In this document: one piece after another, positions 5,155 through 5,214 of the stretch | Numbering within the stretch: position 1 is the stretch's first letter | How the letters are laid out: every line of letters starts with the position of its first letter | NCBI GenBank assembly: GCA_023456995.1 | Contig: JAEWNU010000113.1 | Span: forward strand, 1 to 5,214 | Reading direction: 5' to 3' | Length of the DNA stretch: 5,214 bases | DNA from: Bacillota bacterium | GTDB taxonomy: Bacteria; Bacillota; Clostridia; Oscillospirales; Ruminococcaceae | The notes under the pieces: model-generated | What the model saw: only the letters and a program-made list of their open reading frames with translations | Told to the model about the DNA's origin: nothing | The model's database searches: none | Made by a program: the position numbers and the translations under genes

Positions 5155-5204
5155 TTTACCCACTTACGGATAATGCACTCAATTACGATTCACGATAGAT
5201 AAAG

Positions 5205-5211
5205 AAGGTGG
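5205..5211 (+). promoter_or_regulatory. Ribosome site for a plus-strand gene starting past the window
   Basis: AAGGTGG ends three bases before the window edge, a near-consensus Shine-Dalgarno site at the right distance for a start codon a few bases beyond 5214. The start codon itself is not visible, so the gene is inferred. Confidence 0.4.
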
Positions 5212-5214
5212 TAG

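Noticed and set aside
1..5214. CRISPR arrays, prophage genes, toxin-antitoxin pairs or an intact insertion sequence
   Set aside because: No regularly spaced direct repeats, integrase, intact transposase or small paired genes are visible on either strand.

Overview
The window looks like part of a low- to mid-GC Firmicutes chromosome, most likely a clostridial (Oscillospirales/Ruminococcaceae-type) anaerobe. This rests on strong AGGAGG-type ribosome sites, frequent TTG starts, a Bacillus-type monofunctional aspartokinase with two ACT domains, and a PheB-type ACT protein directly before hom. The taxonomic call is inference from gene family and gene order; no marker gene is present.

The core is a minus-strand operon for the aspartate-to-threonine pathway. 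Read in transcription order it runs: (1) a 147-residue HTH/ACT protein of the PheB (UPF0735) family, 4596 to 4153; (2) hom, homoserine dehydrogenase, 3979 to 2756; (3) thrB, homoserine kinase, 2743 to 1823; (4) lysC, aspartokinase, 1782 to 574. An intrinsic terminator follows at 555-511. LysC makes aspartyl phosphate, Hom reduces aspartate semialdehyde to homoserine, and ThrB phosphorylates homoserine; asd and thrC are not in the window. hom-thrB-lysC are tightly packed (gaps of 12 and 40 nt). The PheB-like gene is separated from hom by 173 nt that hold a large imperfect palindrome and a GC-rich hairpin.

Left flank (1-573): beyond the lysC terminator lie about 170 nt with no recognised gene, a second strong minus-strand terminator (340-296), a sigma-A-like promoter (289-261), and the first 24 codons of a minus-strand gene encoding a secretory signal peptide, cut by the window edge.

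Right flank (4597-5214): this is a gene-poor, partly very AT-rich, probably divergent intergenic region. It holds the likely promoter of the operon (TTGCAA, 17 nt, extended TATAGT), a roughly 150-nt leader with nested inverted repeats, and a plus-strand promoter and ribosome site at the right edge that suggest a plus-strand gene starting just outside.

The points most worth a second look are the internal lysC ribosome site and ATG (a beta-subunit start), a Val in place of the usual Asp in the HPDN motif of ThrB, the palindromic element before hom, and the structured leader of the operon. No CRISPR array, intact mobile element, prophage or defence system is visible. Most of the window is ordinary amino-acid biosynthesis.
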